Assembly: GCF_014652635.1 (NCBI RefSeq)
Contig: NZ_BMZE01000001.1
Location: 301,293 to 365,292 of the forward strand
Reading direction: 5' to 3'
Source: Devosia pacifica
GTDB taxonomy: Bacteria > Pseudomonadota > Alphaproteobacteria > Rhizobiales > Devosiaceae
DNA: 64,000 bases
Shown piece by piece: positions 30,670 to 40,035 of this stretch. The translations under genes were made by a program, and so were the position numbers. Numbering within the stretch: position 1 is the stretch's first letter; each line of letters starts with the position of its first letter. The notes beneath the pieces were generated by a model. It was not told where the DNA came from. It saw only the letters and a program-made list of their open reading frames with translations, and ran no database searches.

Positions 30670-31874
30670 GTTTATTGCCAGTAGACGAAGCTCTGGCGCG
30701 CATCCTCGCCCGCGTTCCTCCGGTCATCAGCGAAACCGTCCCGCTCGAGCAGGCAGACGGCCGTGTATTAGCCGAGCCTCTGAAAGCCCAGCATAATCAG
30801 CCGCCGTTCGATGCCAGTGCGATGGACGGATACGCCGTACGGGCCGCCGATGTAGAAGCCGGGCAGCCCCTTTCGGTGATCGGCACTTCGCAGGCTGGCG
30901 CCGGCTTTGACGGCACCATTAGCCAAGGCGAAGTCGTCCGGATTTTCACGGGTGCGCCACTGCCTGGAGGTGCCGATGCGGTCATCATGCAGGAGGAAGC
31001 GGACAGGAAAGATGACAAGGTCAGCTTTCGCAGCACTGTGGCTGCCGGTCGCAGCGTGCGGCCCCGCGGCAATGACTTTGCAGCAGGAAGCGAAATCCTG
31101 CCTCAGGGCACACGTCTTGGTCCGTTCAGCCTAGCACTGGCCGCCGCAGCCAACGCCCCGATGCTTGAGGTGGCACGCCGGCCGCGTATCGGCGTTCTGG
31201 CCACCGGTGACGAGTTGATTCTGCCCGGGCAGACGCTAGCGCCGGGACAGATCGTCGCCTCCAACAGCTATGGACTTGCGCCGCTGTTGTCCTCCTTTGC
31301 CGAAAGCACTGAGGATCTGGGAATTGTGCGGGACAATCGGCAAAGCGCCGTGCTTGCACTTTCGGAAGCCCTGGACAGTGGCTTCGACATTCTGATCACC
31401 ACCGGCGGTGCCAGTGTCGGCGAGCATGACATCGTTCAGGATGTGCTGCAGGACCTGGGCGTCGAAATCGACTTCTGGCGCGTCAATATGCGCCCGGGCA
31501 AGCCGTTGATGTTCGGCCATCGCGGCAAGACATTGGTGTTCGGCCTGCCGGGCAATCCGGTCTCGGCAATGGTTACAGCCACTGTTTTCATCCTCCCTGC
31601 CCTGCGTCGTTGGCTCGGCCTGGCAGAGGCACAACCCTTGCGGCTGCCGCTGGCTGGCACCACGACACCGAACGGAAGCCGGCGTCATTTTCTGCGCGGC
31701 AGGATAGTGACCACGGAAAACGGCACCGTGGTCCTTCCCATACCGCAAACCGACAGCGCGCACCTGTCTTCACTCGCCTCGGCCGATGCACTCATCATTC
31801 AGCCCGAAGATGACCCGGGAGGTGCGGAAGGCGATCTTGTATGGGTATTGCCGCTCGATCAGGCCTTCCAATAA
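30666..31874 (+). CDS. moeA: molybdopterin molybdenumtransferase
   Basis: Inserts molybdate into adenylylated molybdopterin. Of 402 residues, it shows the N-terminal DASAMDGYAVR motif, the PGQIVASNSYGLAPLL stretch, TTGGASVGEHDIV and GLPGNPVSAMV. Overlaps moaC by four bases. The lexA promoter with its operators follows directly. Confidence 0.96.
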   Translation: MSLLPVDEALARILARVPPVISETVPLEQADGRVLAEPLKAQHNQPPFDASAMDGYAVRAADVEAGQPLSVIGTSQAGAGFDGTISQGEVVRIFTGAPLPGGADAVIMQEEADRKDDKVSFRSTVAAGRSVRPRGNDFAAGSEILPQGTRLGPFSLALAAAANAPMLEVARRPRIGVLATGDELILPGQTLAPGQIVASNSYGLAPLLSSFAESTEDLGIVRDNRQSAVLALSEALDSGFDILITTGGASVGEHDIVQDVLQDLGVEIDFWRVNMRPGKPLMFGHRGKTLVFGLPGNPVSAMVTATVFILPALRRWLGLAEAQPLRLPLAGTTTPNGSRRHFLRGRIVTTENGTVVLPIPQTDSAHLSSLASADALIIQPEDDPGGAEGDLVWVLPLDQAFQ

Positions 31875-31898
31875 CCAGATATTTACCCTGGCCTTGCA

Positions 31899-31913
31899 GA
31901 ACATAACTGGAAC
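31899..31913 (-). promoter_or_regulatory. LexA operator 1 upstream of lexA
   Basis: GAAC-N7-GAAC on the + strand is GTTC-N7-GTTC on the minus strand, the alphaproteobacterial LexA box. It lies 49 bases before the lexA ATG and 10 bases from a second box in the opposite orientation, consistent with autorepression during the SOS response. Confidence 0.85.
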
Positions 31914-31923
31914 ACATAAGATC

Positions 31924-31938
31924 GTTCAGTCTTTGTTC
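31924..31938 (+). promoter_or_regulatory. LexA operator 2 upstream of lexA
   Basis: GTTCAGTCTTTGTTC is an exact GTTC-N7-GTTC direct repeat, 23 bases before the lexA start. Paired with the box at 31899-31913 it would block the lexA promoter. Confidence 0.9.
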
Positions 31939-31961
31939 TGATTCTGCGGCCGAGGGGCATA

Positions 31962-32681
31962 ATGCTGACGCGCAAACAACATGAGTTGCTGATGTTCATC
32001 CACGAACGGATGAAGGAAACCGGCATTCCCCCCTCGTTCGATGAAATGAAAGAAGCGCTCGATCTTGCCTCTAAATCGGGCATCCATCGACTTATCACGG
32101 CGCTGGAGGAACGAGGCTTCATCCGTCGCCTGCCCAATCGGGCACGTGCACTAGAGGTGCTCAAACTCCCGGATTCTATGAACCCGGCGCTCGGCGGCCG
32201 CAAGGCGCGGTTTGAGCCGAGCGTGATTGAAGGAAATCTGGGCAAGGTGCCGCCGCAGCCTCCCGTACGGTCGGCTGAGACCGGAGAAGGCCCCTCTCGG
32301 TCCGTCTCGGTACCGGTGATGGGCCGGATTGCTGCCGGTGTGCCGATCGAAGCGATTCAGACCCATTCACATACAATCACGATCCCCCCGGAGATGCTGG
32401 GAACCGGCGAGCACTATGCCCTTGAGGTTCGCGGCGACTCGATGATCGAAGCAGGCATTTTCGATGGCGACACAGTCCTTATCCGCAAGCAGGACTCCGC
32501 GGGCACTGGCGAGATCGTCGTGGCTTTGGTGGACGACGAAGAAGCAACGCTGAAGCGGCTTCGGCGCAAGGGTAATTCTGTCGCTCTTGAAGCCGCCAAC
32601 CCGGCATACGAGACACGCATTTTCGGCCCGGAGCGCGTCAAGGTGCAGGGGCGCCTCGTCGGGTTGCTCCGGCGCTATTGA
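31962..32681 (+). CDS. lexA: LexA repressor
   Basis: Self-cleaving repressor of the DNA-damage response. A winged-helix DNA-binding domain covers residues 1-70 ([13 protein letters not shown], then [17 protein letters not shown]). A long linker leads to the cleavage site A125-G126 in RIAAGVP and the peptidase dyad S160 (RGDSM) and K198 (ATLKRL). At 239 residues it has the alphaproteobacterial length. Two LexA boxes precede it and a strong terminator follows. Confidence 0.98.
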   Translation: MLTRKQHELLMFIHERMKETGIPPSFDEMKEALDLASKSGIHRLITALEERGFIRRLPNRARALEVLKLPDSMNPALGGRKARFEPSVIEGNLGKVPPQPPVRSAETGEGPSRSVSVPVMGRIAAGVPIEAIQTHSHTITIPPEMLGTGEHYALEVRGDSMIEAGIFDGDTVLIRKQDSAGTGEIVVALVDDEEATLKRLRRKGNSVALEAANPAYETRIFGPERVKVQGRLVGLLRRY

Positions 32682-32700
32682 TAACTTGTCCATCACAGAC

Positions 32701-32731
32701 AAAAGGGCCGGAGCATCGCTCCGGCCCTTTT
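32701..32731. terminator. strong bidirectional terminator between lexA and mrcA
   Basis: A perfect 14-bp stem (AAAAGGGCCGGAGC and its complement) closes a three-base loop, with T-runs on both sides. It serves the convergent lexA and mrcA genes; the mrcA stop lies three bases beyond. Confidence 0.95.
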
Positions 32732-32733
32732 CT

Positions 32734-35259
32734 TTAGTCTGTCAGGCTGCGCGCGGTCGGCCAGTTGAAGCTTCCGCCGCTGCCTCCAGAAGAGCGCTCT
32801 GGCTCCTGAAAGCCGCCGCTCTGAGATGGCAAACGTCGGACCACTCGGGTCCCAACCTGTCCCTGTGACGGTGGTTGGCTAGCAGCAGCTGGTGGCGTGT
32901 CATAGTTCTGCCTGTTCAACCCGATCATTGAGCGCTCGGGGTTCGGTCCCGTGCCCGGCTTGAAGGCTTCCTCAATACCACCGCCGCTTCCGGAAACCTG
33001 AACACCGCTTGCCGGATCAATCCAGGCCGTCTGCATGCCTTGTGGCACGTTGAATGGGGTCGCCGGTTGGCCTTCGAGTGCCTGGCTGACAAACTCCGTG
33101 AAGATCGGGACAGCAAACTCGCCGCCTGTCGAAGCGCGTCCCATCGAGCGGGGTACGTCGTAGCCGAGGTAGATCCCGACGACCAGTTCGGGGGTAAAAC
33201 CGACAAACCAGGCATCCTTGTAGTCATTGGTCGTGCCGGTCTTGCCAGCCACAGGACGTCCAAGCGAACGCGCTCCTGTGCCGGTACCACGCTGCACCAC
33301 ACCCTCCATCATCGAAGTGATCTGGTAGGCGGTCATAGCGTCGATAACCTGCTCGCCTGTATCGACGATCCGCGGCTCCGCCTGTTCTTCCCAGGCTGCA
33401 GCATCGCAGCCGTCGCAGCGGCGCTGATCGTGCTGGTAGATCGTTTTGCCGTAACGGTCCTGAATACGGTCGATCAGTGTCGGATTGACCTTCTGTCCAC
33501 CATTCGCAATCGTCGCATAGGCAGTGGTCAGGCGGAGATTTGTTGTCTCACCCGCTCCAAGCGCCATCGCGAGGACCGGATTCATCTCATCGTAGACGCC
33601 GAATTTTTCTGCGTAGTGCGCGATCAGCGGAAGCCCGATATCCCGCGCCAGGCGCACCGTCATCACGTTGCGGCTGTTTTCAATCCCGCGCCGCAGTGTC
33701 TGCGGCCCGTAAAACTGCTGGGAATAATTCTCCGGCCGCCAGATGCTGCCATCGTTGTTGCGGATTTCTACAGGCGCATCGAGCACCACTGAGGCAGGTG
33801 TGTAGCCATTATCAAGCGCTGCCGAGTAGACGATCGGCTTGAATGCGGAGCCTGGCTGGCGGAGCGCCTGCGTTGCGCGATTGAACTCCGATTCATCGAA
33901 TGAGAAACCGCCAACCATCGCCAGTACACGGCCGGTGCGCGGATCCATGGCGACGAGGGACCCCTCGATCTCGGGGATCTGCTCAAGCGTGTAGACGCCG
34001 TCCTTGCCTTCTACGGGAGAGACATAAACCACGTCGCCAACTTCAAGAAGTTGCGACAAGGGGCTGGATACCCAGCGAATCTCGGGCCCAGGCAGTCTTC
34101 CAGTGGCGCGCTCGGAGCCAGTTGCGCCATCCGGCCCGGCGGCAGGACGCAGGCCTATGCTGGCCTCGTTCTGCTGCATCTCAAGGACCACTGCGAGTTG
34201 CCACTCCGGTACGTCGTCGAGCGGTTCGATCTCGCTGACAGCGGTGCCCCAATCATCGCCAAGTTCAATACTGGCTACGGGTCCGCGGAAGCCCTGACGG
34301 TGATCGAAAGCAATAAGACCGTTCATCAGCGCCTTGCGGGCGTAGGCCTGCCATTCGAGGTCGAGCGAAGTACGCACGGACAAACCGCCGCCATAGAGCT
34401 GATCCTCGCCATAAAGGCTGCCGATTTCACGGCGCACTTCCTCTGCGAAGTACTCGGCTGAGTAGAGCTGGTTGCCCGACCCACGTGGCGTCACCTCAAG
34501 CGGTTCCTGTTTGGCTGCGCGCGTCTCCTCGGCGGTTAGAACGCCATTTTCCTGCATCCGTTCGAGAACCCAGTTGCGGCGCGATACTGCCGCTTCCGGC
34601 TGCCGGTAGGGATGATAGTTGTTCGGCCCCTTCGGCAACGCGGCAAGGTATGCCGCTTCAGCGGGGGTAAGCTCGTAAAGCGCCTTGTCGAAGTAGTTCA
34701 ATGCTGCGGCAGCAACGCCATAGGAGTTGAGCCCGAGAAAGATCTCGTTGAGATAGAGCTCGAGGATCTGGTCCTTGGTAAAAGCAGACTCGATCCGCAA
34801 CGCGAGGAGCGCCTCACGGATCTTGCGGTCCCATGTCTGGTCACTTGAAAGCAGGAAGTTCTTTGCAACCTGCTGGGTGATCGTCGACGCGCCGACGAGC
34901 GGTCCGTTGCCGTCGTTCATCATCTCGATGATGTTGTCGCGGGCCGCGCGCACAACGCCATCCAGCGCGATGCCGTTATGAGAGTAAAAATCCTTGTCCT
35001 CGGCAGAGAGGAAGGCGTCGACGACAAGCGGCGGTACCGTCTCGATTGGCTGGAAGAGGCGGCGCTGGCGTGCATATTCCGCCAGCAGTGTTCCATCGGC
35101 GGCGTGCACGCGCGTCGTGACAGGCGGCTGGTAGTCCTTCAGCACTGTGTAGTCGGGCAAGCCTGCGGCCACGCTCGACAGATACACCGCACCGCCGGCA
35201 ACACCCGCGAGCGCGAGGAACATGCCAAGTCCGAACAGCCAGCCTAGTACACGGAACAT
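32734..35259 (-). CDS. mrcA: penicillin-binding protein 1A (bifunctional PG synthase)
   Basis: Class A PBP that polymerises and cross-links peptidoglycan. One membrane helix (about 7-29) is followed by the GT51 domain with catalytic E87 in SAEDKDFYSHNG and TITQQVAKN, and an OB-like linker. The transpeptidase has SAFK within RQPGSAFKPIVYSAAL, ENSRN and KTGTTNDYKDAWFVGF. The C-terminal 80 residues are disordered, rich in Pro, Gly and Ser. 841 residues is full length. It lies downstream of the amidase gene, 72 bases apart, with its own promoter-like element in the gap. Confidence 0.97.
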   Translation of the reverse strand: MFRVLGWLFGLGMFLALAGVAGGAVYLSSVAAGLPDYTVLKDYQPPVTTRVHAADGTLLAEYARQRRLFQPIETVPPLVVDAFLSAEDKDFYSHNGIALDGVVRAARDNIIEMMNDGNGPLVGASTITQQVAKNFLLSSDQTWDRKIREALLALRIESAFTKDQILELYLNEIFLGLNSYGVAAAALNYFDKALYELTPAEAAYLAALPKGPNNYHPYRQPEAAVSRRNWVLERMQENGVLTAEETRAAKQEPLEVTPRGSGNQLYSAEYFAEEVRREIGSLYGEDQLYGGGLSVRTSLDLEWQAYARKALMNGLIAFDHRQGFRGPVASIELGDDWGTAVSEIEPLDDVPEWQLAVVLEMQQNEASIGLRPAAGPDGATGSERATGRLPGPEIRWVSSPLSQLLEVGDVVYVSPVEGKDGVYTLEQIPEIEGSLVAMDPRTGRVLAMVGGFSFDESEFNRATQALRQPGSAFKPIVYSAALDNGYTPASVVLDAPVEIRNNDGSIWRPENYSQQFYGPQTLRRGIENSRNVMTVRLARDIGLPLIAHYAEKFGVYDEMNPVLAMALGAGETTNLRLTTAYATIANGGQKVNPTLIDRIQDRYGKTIYQHDQRRCDGCDAAAWEEQAEPRIVDTGEQVIDAMTAYQITSMMEGVVQRGTGTGARSLGRPVAGKTGTTNDYKDAWFVGFTPELVVGIYLGYDVPRSMGRASTGGEFAVPIFTEFVSQALEGQPATPFNVPQGMQTAWIDPASGVQVSGSGGGIEEAFKPGTGPNPERSMIGLNRQNYDTPPAAASQPPSQGQVGTRVVRRLPSQSGGFQEPERSSGGSGGSFNWPTARSLTD

Positions 35260-35298
35260 CTTGCCTCTCTATCCTTCGCCCCCCAGCGTCAGATTCTT

Positions 35299-35311
35299 AT
35301 TGCCCTAACCC
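35299..35311 (-). promoter_or_regulatory. 13-base element upstream of mrcA, shared with tpiA
   Basis: GGGTTAGGGCAAT on the minus strand, 40 bases before the mrcA ATG and followed by AAGAATCTG, which contains a GANTC methylation site. It is identical to the element before tpiA. A weaker relative (GTTTAGGGC) is found upstream of the amidase gene near 36827. Confidence 0.45.
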
Positions 35312-35331
35312 GCGGCGTCTAAATAGCGACC

Positions 35332-36663
35332 TTACTGCGCGGTGTCTGCCATCTGCGTTGCAGTTCGTGCATCGTCGAAATACGTCGAGATGCCGCGTGC
35401 AATAGCATTGGCAGTCCGATCACGCCACTCGCCTTGCATGAGGTTCGCAGCATCTTGATTGTTGGACAAGAAACCGAGTTCGATCAGGACGGAAGGAACG
35501 TCCGGGGCCTGCAGCACGAAAAAATCGGCCTGGCGCACCGGAAATCGACGAAGCTCGACGCTCGGCTCCAACTGATGAACAATAGACTGCGCCGCAAGAT
35601 AGGACTGCACGCGCATTTCCCGCCGCAGCAGATCCACCAAGATATCAACAACCTGAGGCGCCATATGCGGGGCCGCCAGGCCGGCGATCACATCGGCTTT
35701 GTTCTCCTGGTCTGCCAGAACCTTGTCGAGAACGTCGGTCGCGTTCTCATCACGCGTGTAGACGCTGGCGCCCCGAATCTCGGGTTGCTGAAAGCTGTCT
35801 GCGTGAATGGATATGAACATGTCCGCGCGGTTCTGACGAGCCAGCATCACGCGCTGTTCGAGACGAAGATACGTGTCGTCCTGACGCGTCAGCGCAACAT
35901 CGAAGCGGCCGGATTCCAGAAGTATGTCCTGAAGCTTCAATGCGAAATCGAGCACGATATCCTTTTCTTTGACACCGTTGTCTGCCTCGGCCCCCGAGTC
36001 TATGCCTCCGTGCCCCGGATCGATAACGATGAGGGGCCGGGACTGCGCGGCGATATTTGAGCCACCTGGCACCGTCTCTACCGCAGGCGTCGGCTGTTCC
36101 GTGCTGCTAGCTTGCTGCAGGTCGCGCTCGACATTAGCGGCAAACACTTCAGGCGTTGCCGGTATGATATCGACAACGAGCCGGGCCGGCTGATCGTCGA
36201 ACGCCTCGAGGACATAGGCCTGCTGCACCTGGGCCGGTTGCGAAAGCTCCAGGGTTGTTCGTACGCGTTCGCTGCCCAGCTGCTGAACCGAATAGTCCGC
36301 GATAAGCCCCTCGCCGCTTGGCGCGGCGGGTTCGACCTGATCGACAGCCTTCTGCCGCTCGGCGCGCACGTCGACCGCAATACGGTTCGGCTCGCTCAAA
36401 GACACCAGCGCAAACTCTGATTGCTGCGAGAGATCGACAACCAGCCGCGCACGATCTGCAGTCGACGACACCCGCGCTTCGAGAACTTGTGGAAGCCCGC
36501 TTGTTGCCAGAGGAGTTTCGGCAGGCTGCGCAGTCGAAAGCGGCTGAATGGTAATCGGCTGATTCTGCGTCGACGAGGGTTGATCATCCTGTCCCGCTGC
36601 GATCCCCGTGGGCAACAGCATCATAGCGGCAAATGCGAAAGCCAGAATTCTGAACTTGGGCAA
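35332..36663 (-). CDS. N-acetylmuramoyl-L-alanine amidase (AmiC-type)
   Basis: Exported zinc amidase that splits daughter-cell peptidoglycan. A signal peptide (LAFAFAAMMLLPTGIAAG) precedes two AMIN-like beta domains (about 40-200) for septal targeting. The Amidase_3 domain (about 215-430) has zinc ligands in IVIDPGHGGIDSGAE and ISIHADS and the catalytic Glu in LIELGFLSN. The start is uncertain: TTG at 36663 has GAGGTG nine bases upstream and gives a clean signal peptide, GTG at 36675 is also possible, and the frame to 36825 is not conserved. Probably AmiC; partner EnvC/NlpD-type activators are not in the window. Confidence 0.9.
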   Translation of the reverse strand: MPKFRILAFAFAAMMLLPTGIAAGQDDQPSSTQNQPITIQPLSTAQPAETPLATSGLPQVLEARVSSTADRARLVVDLSQQSEFALVSLSEPNRIAVDVRAERQKAVDQVEPAAPSGEGLIADYSVQQLGSERVRTTLELSQPAQVQQAYVLEAFDDQPARLVVDIIPATPEVFAANVERDLQQASSTEQPTPAVETVPGGSNIAAQSRPLIVIDPGHGGIDSGAEADNGVKEKDIVLDFALKLQDILLESGRFDVALTRQDDTYLRLEQRVMLARQNRADMFISIHADSFQQPEIRGASVYTRDENATDVLDKVLADQENKADVIAGLAAPHMAPQVVDILVDLLRREMRVQSYLAAQSIVHQLEPSVELRRFPVRQADFFVLQAPDVPSVLIELGFLSNNQDAANLMQGEWRDRTANAIARGISTYFDDARTATQMADTAQ

Positions 36664-37226
36664 TGTGTCGAACACCTCGGGAAAACGGCTCTTGCCGGGC
36701 CCTGCTGCGCGGGCCCAGGCATCGAATCTTGTTATGCGGTGATTTGCCAGAACGCGCAAACTCCCCGTCGCCGCAGGGCTGGCTTGTCGGCGCGCTCGAT
36801 GTTTCCTGTTGCTAATTGGCAGCAACAGCCCTAAACGCTAAAGGTGAAGAACGCCTGTTCCTTTGGGCCACCAAGGGCATAACGGCCGAGATTTCGGAGC
36901 CGTAGGACGCGCATCAGAAGTGACGCGTTGCACGATGGGCGACTTCAAAGGTTTTCGGCTCACGTGATCTGCGATGAGTTCGATCAAGGCGCCGGTTGCA
37001 ATGCGACGGCGCCCACAAGGAAGAGGTCATATGGCCCGACGGCGGATAGAGCGCAAGGTAACGAGACGACACATGCTCGCCTGCGCCACGCCTATTCGGC
37101 ACGACCTCCCCGGAACGTCTGGCGTCAATGACGCCTCCCCCATCACAATAGTCGCCTCGCATGGCGCCTTGCCCGGACGGTGGAATTCCGCCCGCGGCGG
37201 CGCGCGGGCACCCGGAGTTCTAGTCT
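36664..37226. promoter_or_regulatory. 563-bp region: amidase promoter and long rne leader
   Basis: No convincing gene is present. The left part should hold the amidase promoter. The right part is likely the 5' leader of rne, since RNase E commonly regulates its own mRNA through a long leader. Two inverted repeats stand out: GGCGTCA-A-TGACGCC at 37121-37135, a 15-bp palindrome, and GCCCGCG/CGCGGGC at 37190-37209, a hairpin ending just before the GGAG ribosome binding site. Confidence 0.5.
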
Positions 37227-39983
37227 ATGGCTACCAAGAGAATGCTGGTGGATGCCATCCACCCGGAAGAAACACGGATCGTCGTCACATCCGGTAACAA
37301 GCTCGAAGATTTCGATTTTGAGTCCGCTAGTCGCCGCCAGTTACGCGGCAACATCTACCTCGCAAAGGTCACGCGTGTAGAGCCTTCACTACAGGCGGCG
37401 TTTGTTGAGTATGGCGGAAACCGGCACGGTTTCCTCGCCTTCTCCGAAATCCACCCGGACTATTATCAGATCCCCGTCGCCGACCGTGAGGCGCTGATCC
37501 AGGCTGAAGAAGCCGAGCACTCGCGCCATAATGACCATGACGATGATCATGTAAGTGTTCCCGAGGGCGTCTCTGAACCCGCCGCCGACTCGGATCCGCA
37601 GGATCCGCCCGAGAATGGCGAGCACCGCGAGTCCGTCGAGAGTGTCGGCGGTGGCGATGCGCTCGAGGAAGTGCCGGAACGCAAGCGTAACCTGATGCGC
37701 CGCTACAAGATCCAGGAAGTGATCAAGCGCCGGCAGGTCATGCTGGTCCAGGTCGTCAAGGAAGAGCGGGGCAATAAGGGCGCAGCCCTCACGACATATC
37801 TTTCACTTGCCGGCCGGTATTCGGTTTTGATGCCCAATACCGCACGCGGTGGCGGCATCTCGCGCAAGATCACCAACGCCGCTGATCGCAAGCGCCTCAA
37901 GGAAATCACCTCGGATCTTTCAGTGCCGCAAGGCATGGGCGTGATCCTGCGCACCGCCGGCGCCAGCCGCACCAAGGCCGAGGTCAAGCGTGACTTCGAA
38001 TACCTGATGCGGCTCTGGGAAAATGTGCGCAACCTGACCCTGCAGTCGCAGGCGCCCTGCCTCGTTTATGAGGAAGGCTCGCTGATCAAGCGAACGATCC
38101 GCGATCTCTACAACAAAGACATCGCTGAAGTTCTTGTGGCAGGCGAAGACGCCTATCGCGAGGCAAAGGACTTCATGAAGATGATCATGCCGTCCCACGC
38201 CGAGAACGTGAAGCTTTACGCCGACGAGCAGCCGTTGTTTTCGCGGTTCACCGTGGAGGGGCAGCTCGATCAGATGTTCTCGCCCCAGGTCACCCTGCCT
38301 TCCGGCGGGTATCTTGTGATCAATCCGACCGAGGCGCTGGTTTCGATCGACGTCAACTCCGGACGCTCCACCAAGGAGCACAACATTGAGGACACGGCGC
38401 TTCAGACCAATCTCGAGGCCGCAGAAGAAGTCGCGCGCCAACTGCGCCTGCGCGATCTTGCCGGTCTGATCGTCATCGATTTCATTGACATGATGGAGAA
38501 CCGCTCCAATCGTGCTGTAGAGCGCAAGCTCAAGGAATGTCTCAAGGACGACCGGGCGAGAATTCAGGTTGGCCGCATCAGCCATTTCGGGCTGATGGAG
38601 ATGAGCCGTCAGCGCATCCGCTTCGGCGTGGTCGAGAGTTCGACCCACAAGTGCCCGATCTGTGATGGCACCGGTCTTGTGCGCTCCACCGAAAGCGTCG
38701 CCCTGATGGTCATGCGCCATGTCGAGGATCATGTGCTGCGCAAGCCCGGCCAGTCCCTGAATGTGCATGTGCCGGTCGATGTTGCGCTCTATATTCTGAA
38801 CTACAAGCGCGACACGCTGACCACCCTCGAGGGCCGGCATGCGCTGAGCATCACCATCACCGCCGATCCGAAGCTCACGGCGAGCCAGTTCAACCTCGAG
38901 CGCACGGAACAGCGCGCTGGCTTCGTTGCCGAAGTTCGCGAAACGGCCCCGGTCCGCGTCGACAGCACCGATTTCGACGAGATCGAAGAGGAAGAGACCG
39001 AGGCAGAAGAGACCGCTCCGGCTGAGCAGGAGAACGAGGGCTCATCCTCGCGCCGCAAGCGCCGTCGTCGTCGCCGTGGCGGCAACAATGGCAATGGTGA
39101 GCGGCACGAAGAAGCGGCCGTGAATACAAAGACCAGCGAAGCCGCCGACGACGAAACGTCGGACGATCAGGAGGCAGCAGAAGCCTCGCAGGATAATGCG
39201 GACGACGATAAGGGCGAAAACCGCAAACGCCGTCGCCGTGGTCGGCGCGGCGGGCGTCGCAATCGTCGCAACGAGGGCGAAACCGAGGGCACATCTGCAG
39301 CGACTGACTCTGAGAACGCTGACGCCCAGGCCGCTGTGCCTGCGCAGAGTGAGGGCGAAGTGCCGGCTGATGCGCATCCCGCAAACGCCGACCTTGAGCG
39401 CCCACAGGCGGTCGAAGAGCCCTCCGCAAGCATCGAGCAGCCCGATCTCGCGGCCAGCCAGGCGCCAGAGCCGTCGCCGGCTGAAGACGCACAACCGGCA
39501 GAAAAGCCGAAGCGCCGGCGGCGTACCAAGAAGCAGACCGAAGCGGAAACGGTCGCGCAAGCCGCTGCTGCTGTGGCTGATGCTCCAGAGGCCGATGCTG
39601 TGGAAGCCGAGCCAGCCAAGCAGGAAAAGCCGAAGCGTAAGCCTCGTTCGCGGCGCAAGACCTCCGCCCCAGCCGAGGAAGCGCCAACACCGGCAGCCGA
39701 GCCGGAAGGTGCTGCCGAAGGTCAACCCGAAATGTCCGCGCCAGAGGCGGTGGAGCCGGTTGTGGAGGAAGCAGTCTCGGCTGCTGATCGGCCTGCACCG
39801 GAACCCGCACCAACTGCCGAGGGGGAAGACACCACGGCCGAAGGCGAGCGTCCGGTTCGTGCACGACCAGATCTGCCCGAAGAAGGCATTGTCGTCAGTT
39901 CCTCGACAGGAACCTCAGAAGACAAGGGCGAGCCGGAGAAGAAAAAGCGCGGCTGGTGGCAGCGCCGCCTCGGGCTTGGCTAA
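37227..39983 (+). CDS. rne: ribonuclease E
   Basis: Main endoribonuclease of mRNA decay and rRNA maturation. The catalytic half (about 1-575) has an S1 domain starting NIYLAKVTRVEPSLQAAF, split by an acidic insert near 93-150, the DNase I-like metal site around VSIDVNSGRST and the zinc-link motif CPICDGTG. The C-terminal third (about 590-918) is low complexity, alternating acidic Ala/Glu/Pro tracts with arginine-rich blocks (RRKRRRRRRGG, KRRRRGRRGGRR) that bind RNA and partner proteins in other degradosomes. At 918 residues this is the long alphaproteobacterial form. GGAG lies about ten bases before the ATG. Confidence 0.97.
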   Translation: MATKRMLVDAIHPEETRIVVTSGNKLEDFDFESASRRQLRGNIYLAKVTRVEPSLQAAFVEYGGNRHGFLAFSEIHPDYYQIPVADREALIQAEEAEHSRHNDHDDDHVSVPEGVSEPAADSDPQDPPENGEHRESVESVGGGDALEEVPERKRNLMRRYKIQEVIKRRQVMLVQVVKEERGNKGAALTTYLSLAGRYSVLMPNTARGGGISRKITNAADRKRLKEITSDLSVPQGMGVILRTAGASRTKAEVKRDFEYLMRLWENVRNLTLQSQAPCLVYEEGSLIKRTIRDLYNKDIAEVLVAGEDAYREAKDFMKMIMPSHAENVKLYADEQPLFSRFTVEGQLDQMFSPQVTLPSGGYLVINPTEALVSIDVNSGRSTKEHNIEDTALQTNLEAAEEVARQLRLRDLAGLIVIDFIDMMENRSNRAVERKLKECLKDDRARIQVGRISHFGLMEMSRQRIRFGVVESSTHKCPICDGTGLVRSTESVALMVMRHVEDHVLRKPGQSLNVHVPVDVALYILNYKRDTLTTLEGRHALSITITADPKLTASQFNLERTEQRAGFVAEVRETAPVRVDSTDFDEIEEEETEAEETAPAEQENEGSSSRRKRRRRRRGGNNGNGERHEEAAVNTKTSEAADDETSDDQEAAEASQDNADDDKGENRKRRRRGRRGGRRNRRNEGETEGTSAATDSENADAQAAVPAQSEGEVPADAHPANADLERPQAVEEPSASIEQPDLAASQAPEPSPAEDAQPAEKPKRRRRTKKQTEAETVAQAAAAVADAPEADAVEAEPAKQEKPKRKPRSRRKTSAPAEEAPTPAAEPEGAAEGQPEMSAPEAVEPVVEEAVSAADRPAPEPAPTAEGEDTTAEGERPVRARPDLPEEGIVVSSSTGTSEDKGEPEKKKRGWWQRRLGLG

Positions 39984-39988
39984 TGAAA

Positions 39989-40014
39989 AAAGGGCGGCCC
40001 GTTGGCCGCCCTTT
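39989..40014. terminator. bidirectional terminator between rne and the aminotransferase
   Basis: An 11-bp perfect stem AAAGGGCGGCC/GGCCGCCCTTT with loop CGTT, flanked by an A-run on the rne side and TTTGCATTT on the other. Suits both convergent genes. Confidence 0.9.
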
Positions 40015-40035
40015 GCATTTCGGCTGACCGGGAGC

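Noticed and set aside
37920..38840. A 306-codon frame antisense to rne, and others over the rne tail
   Set aside because: Shadows of the Ala/Glu/Arg-rich coding sequence; composition is unlike a real protein.
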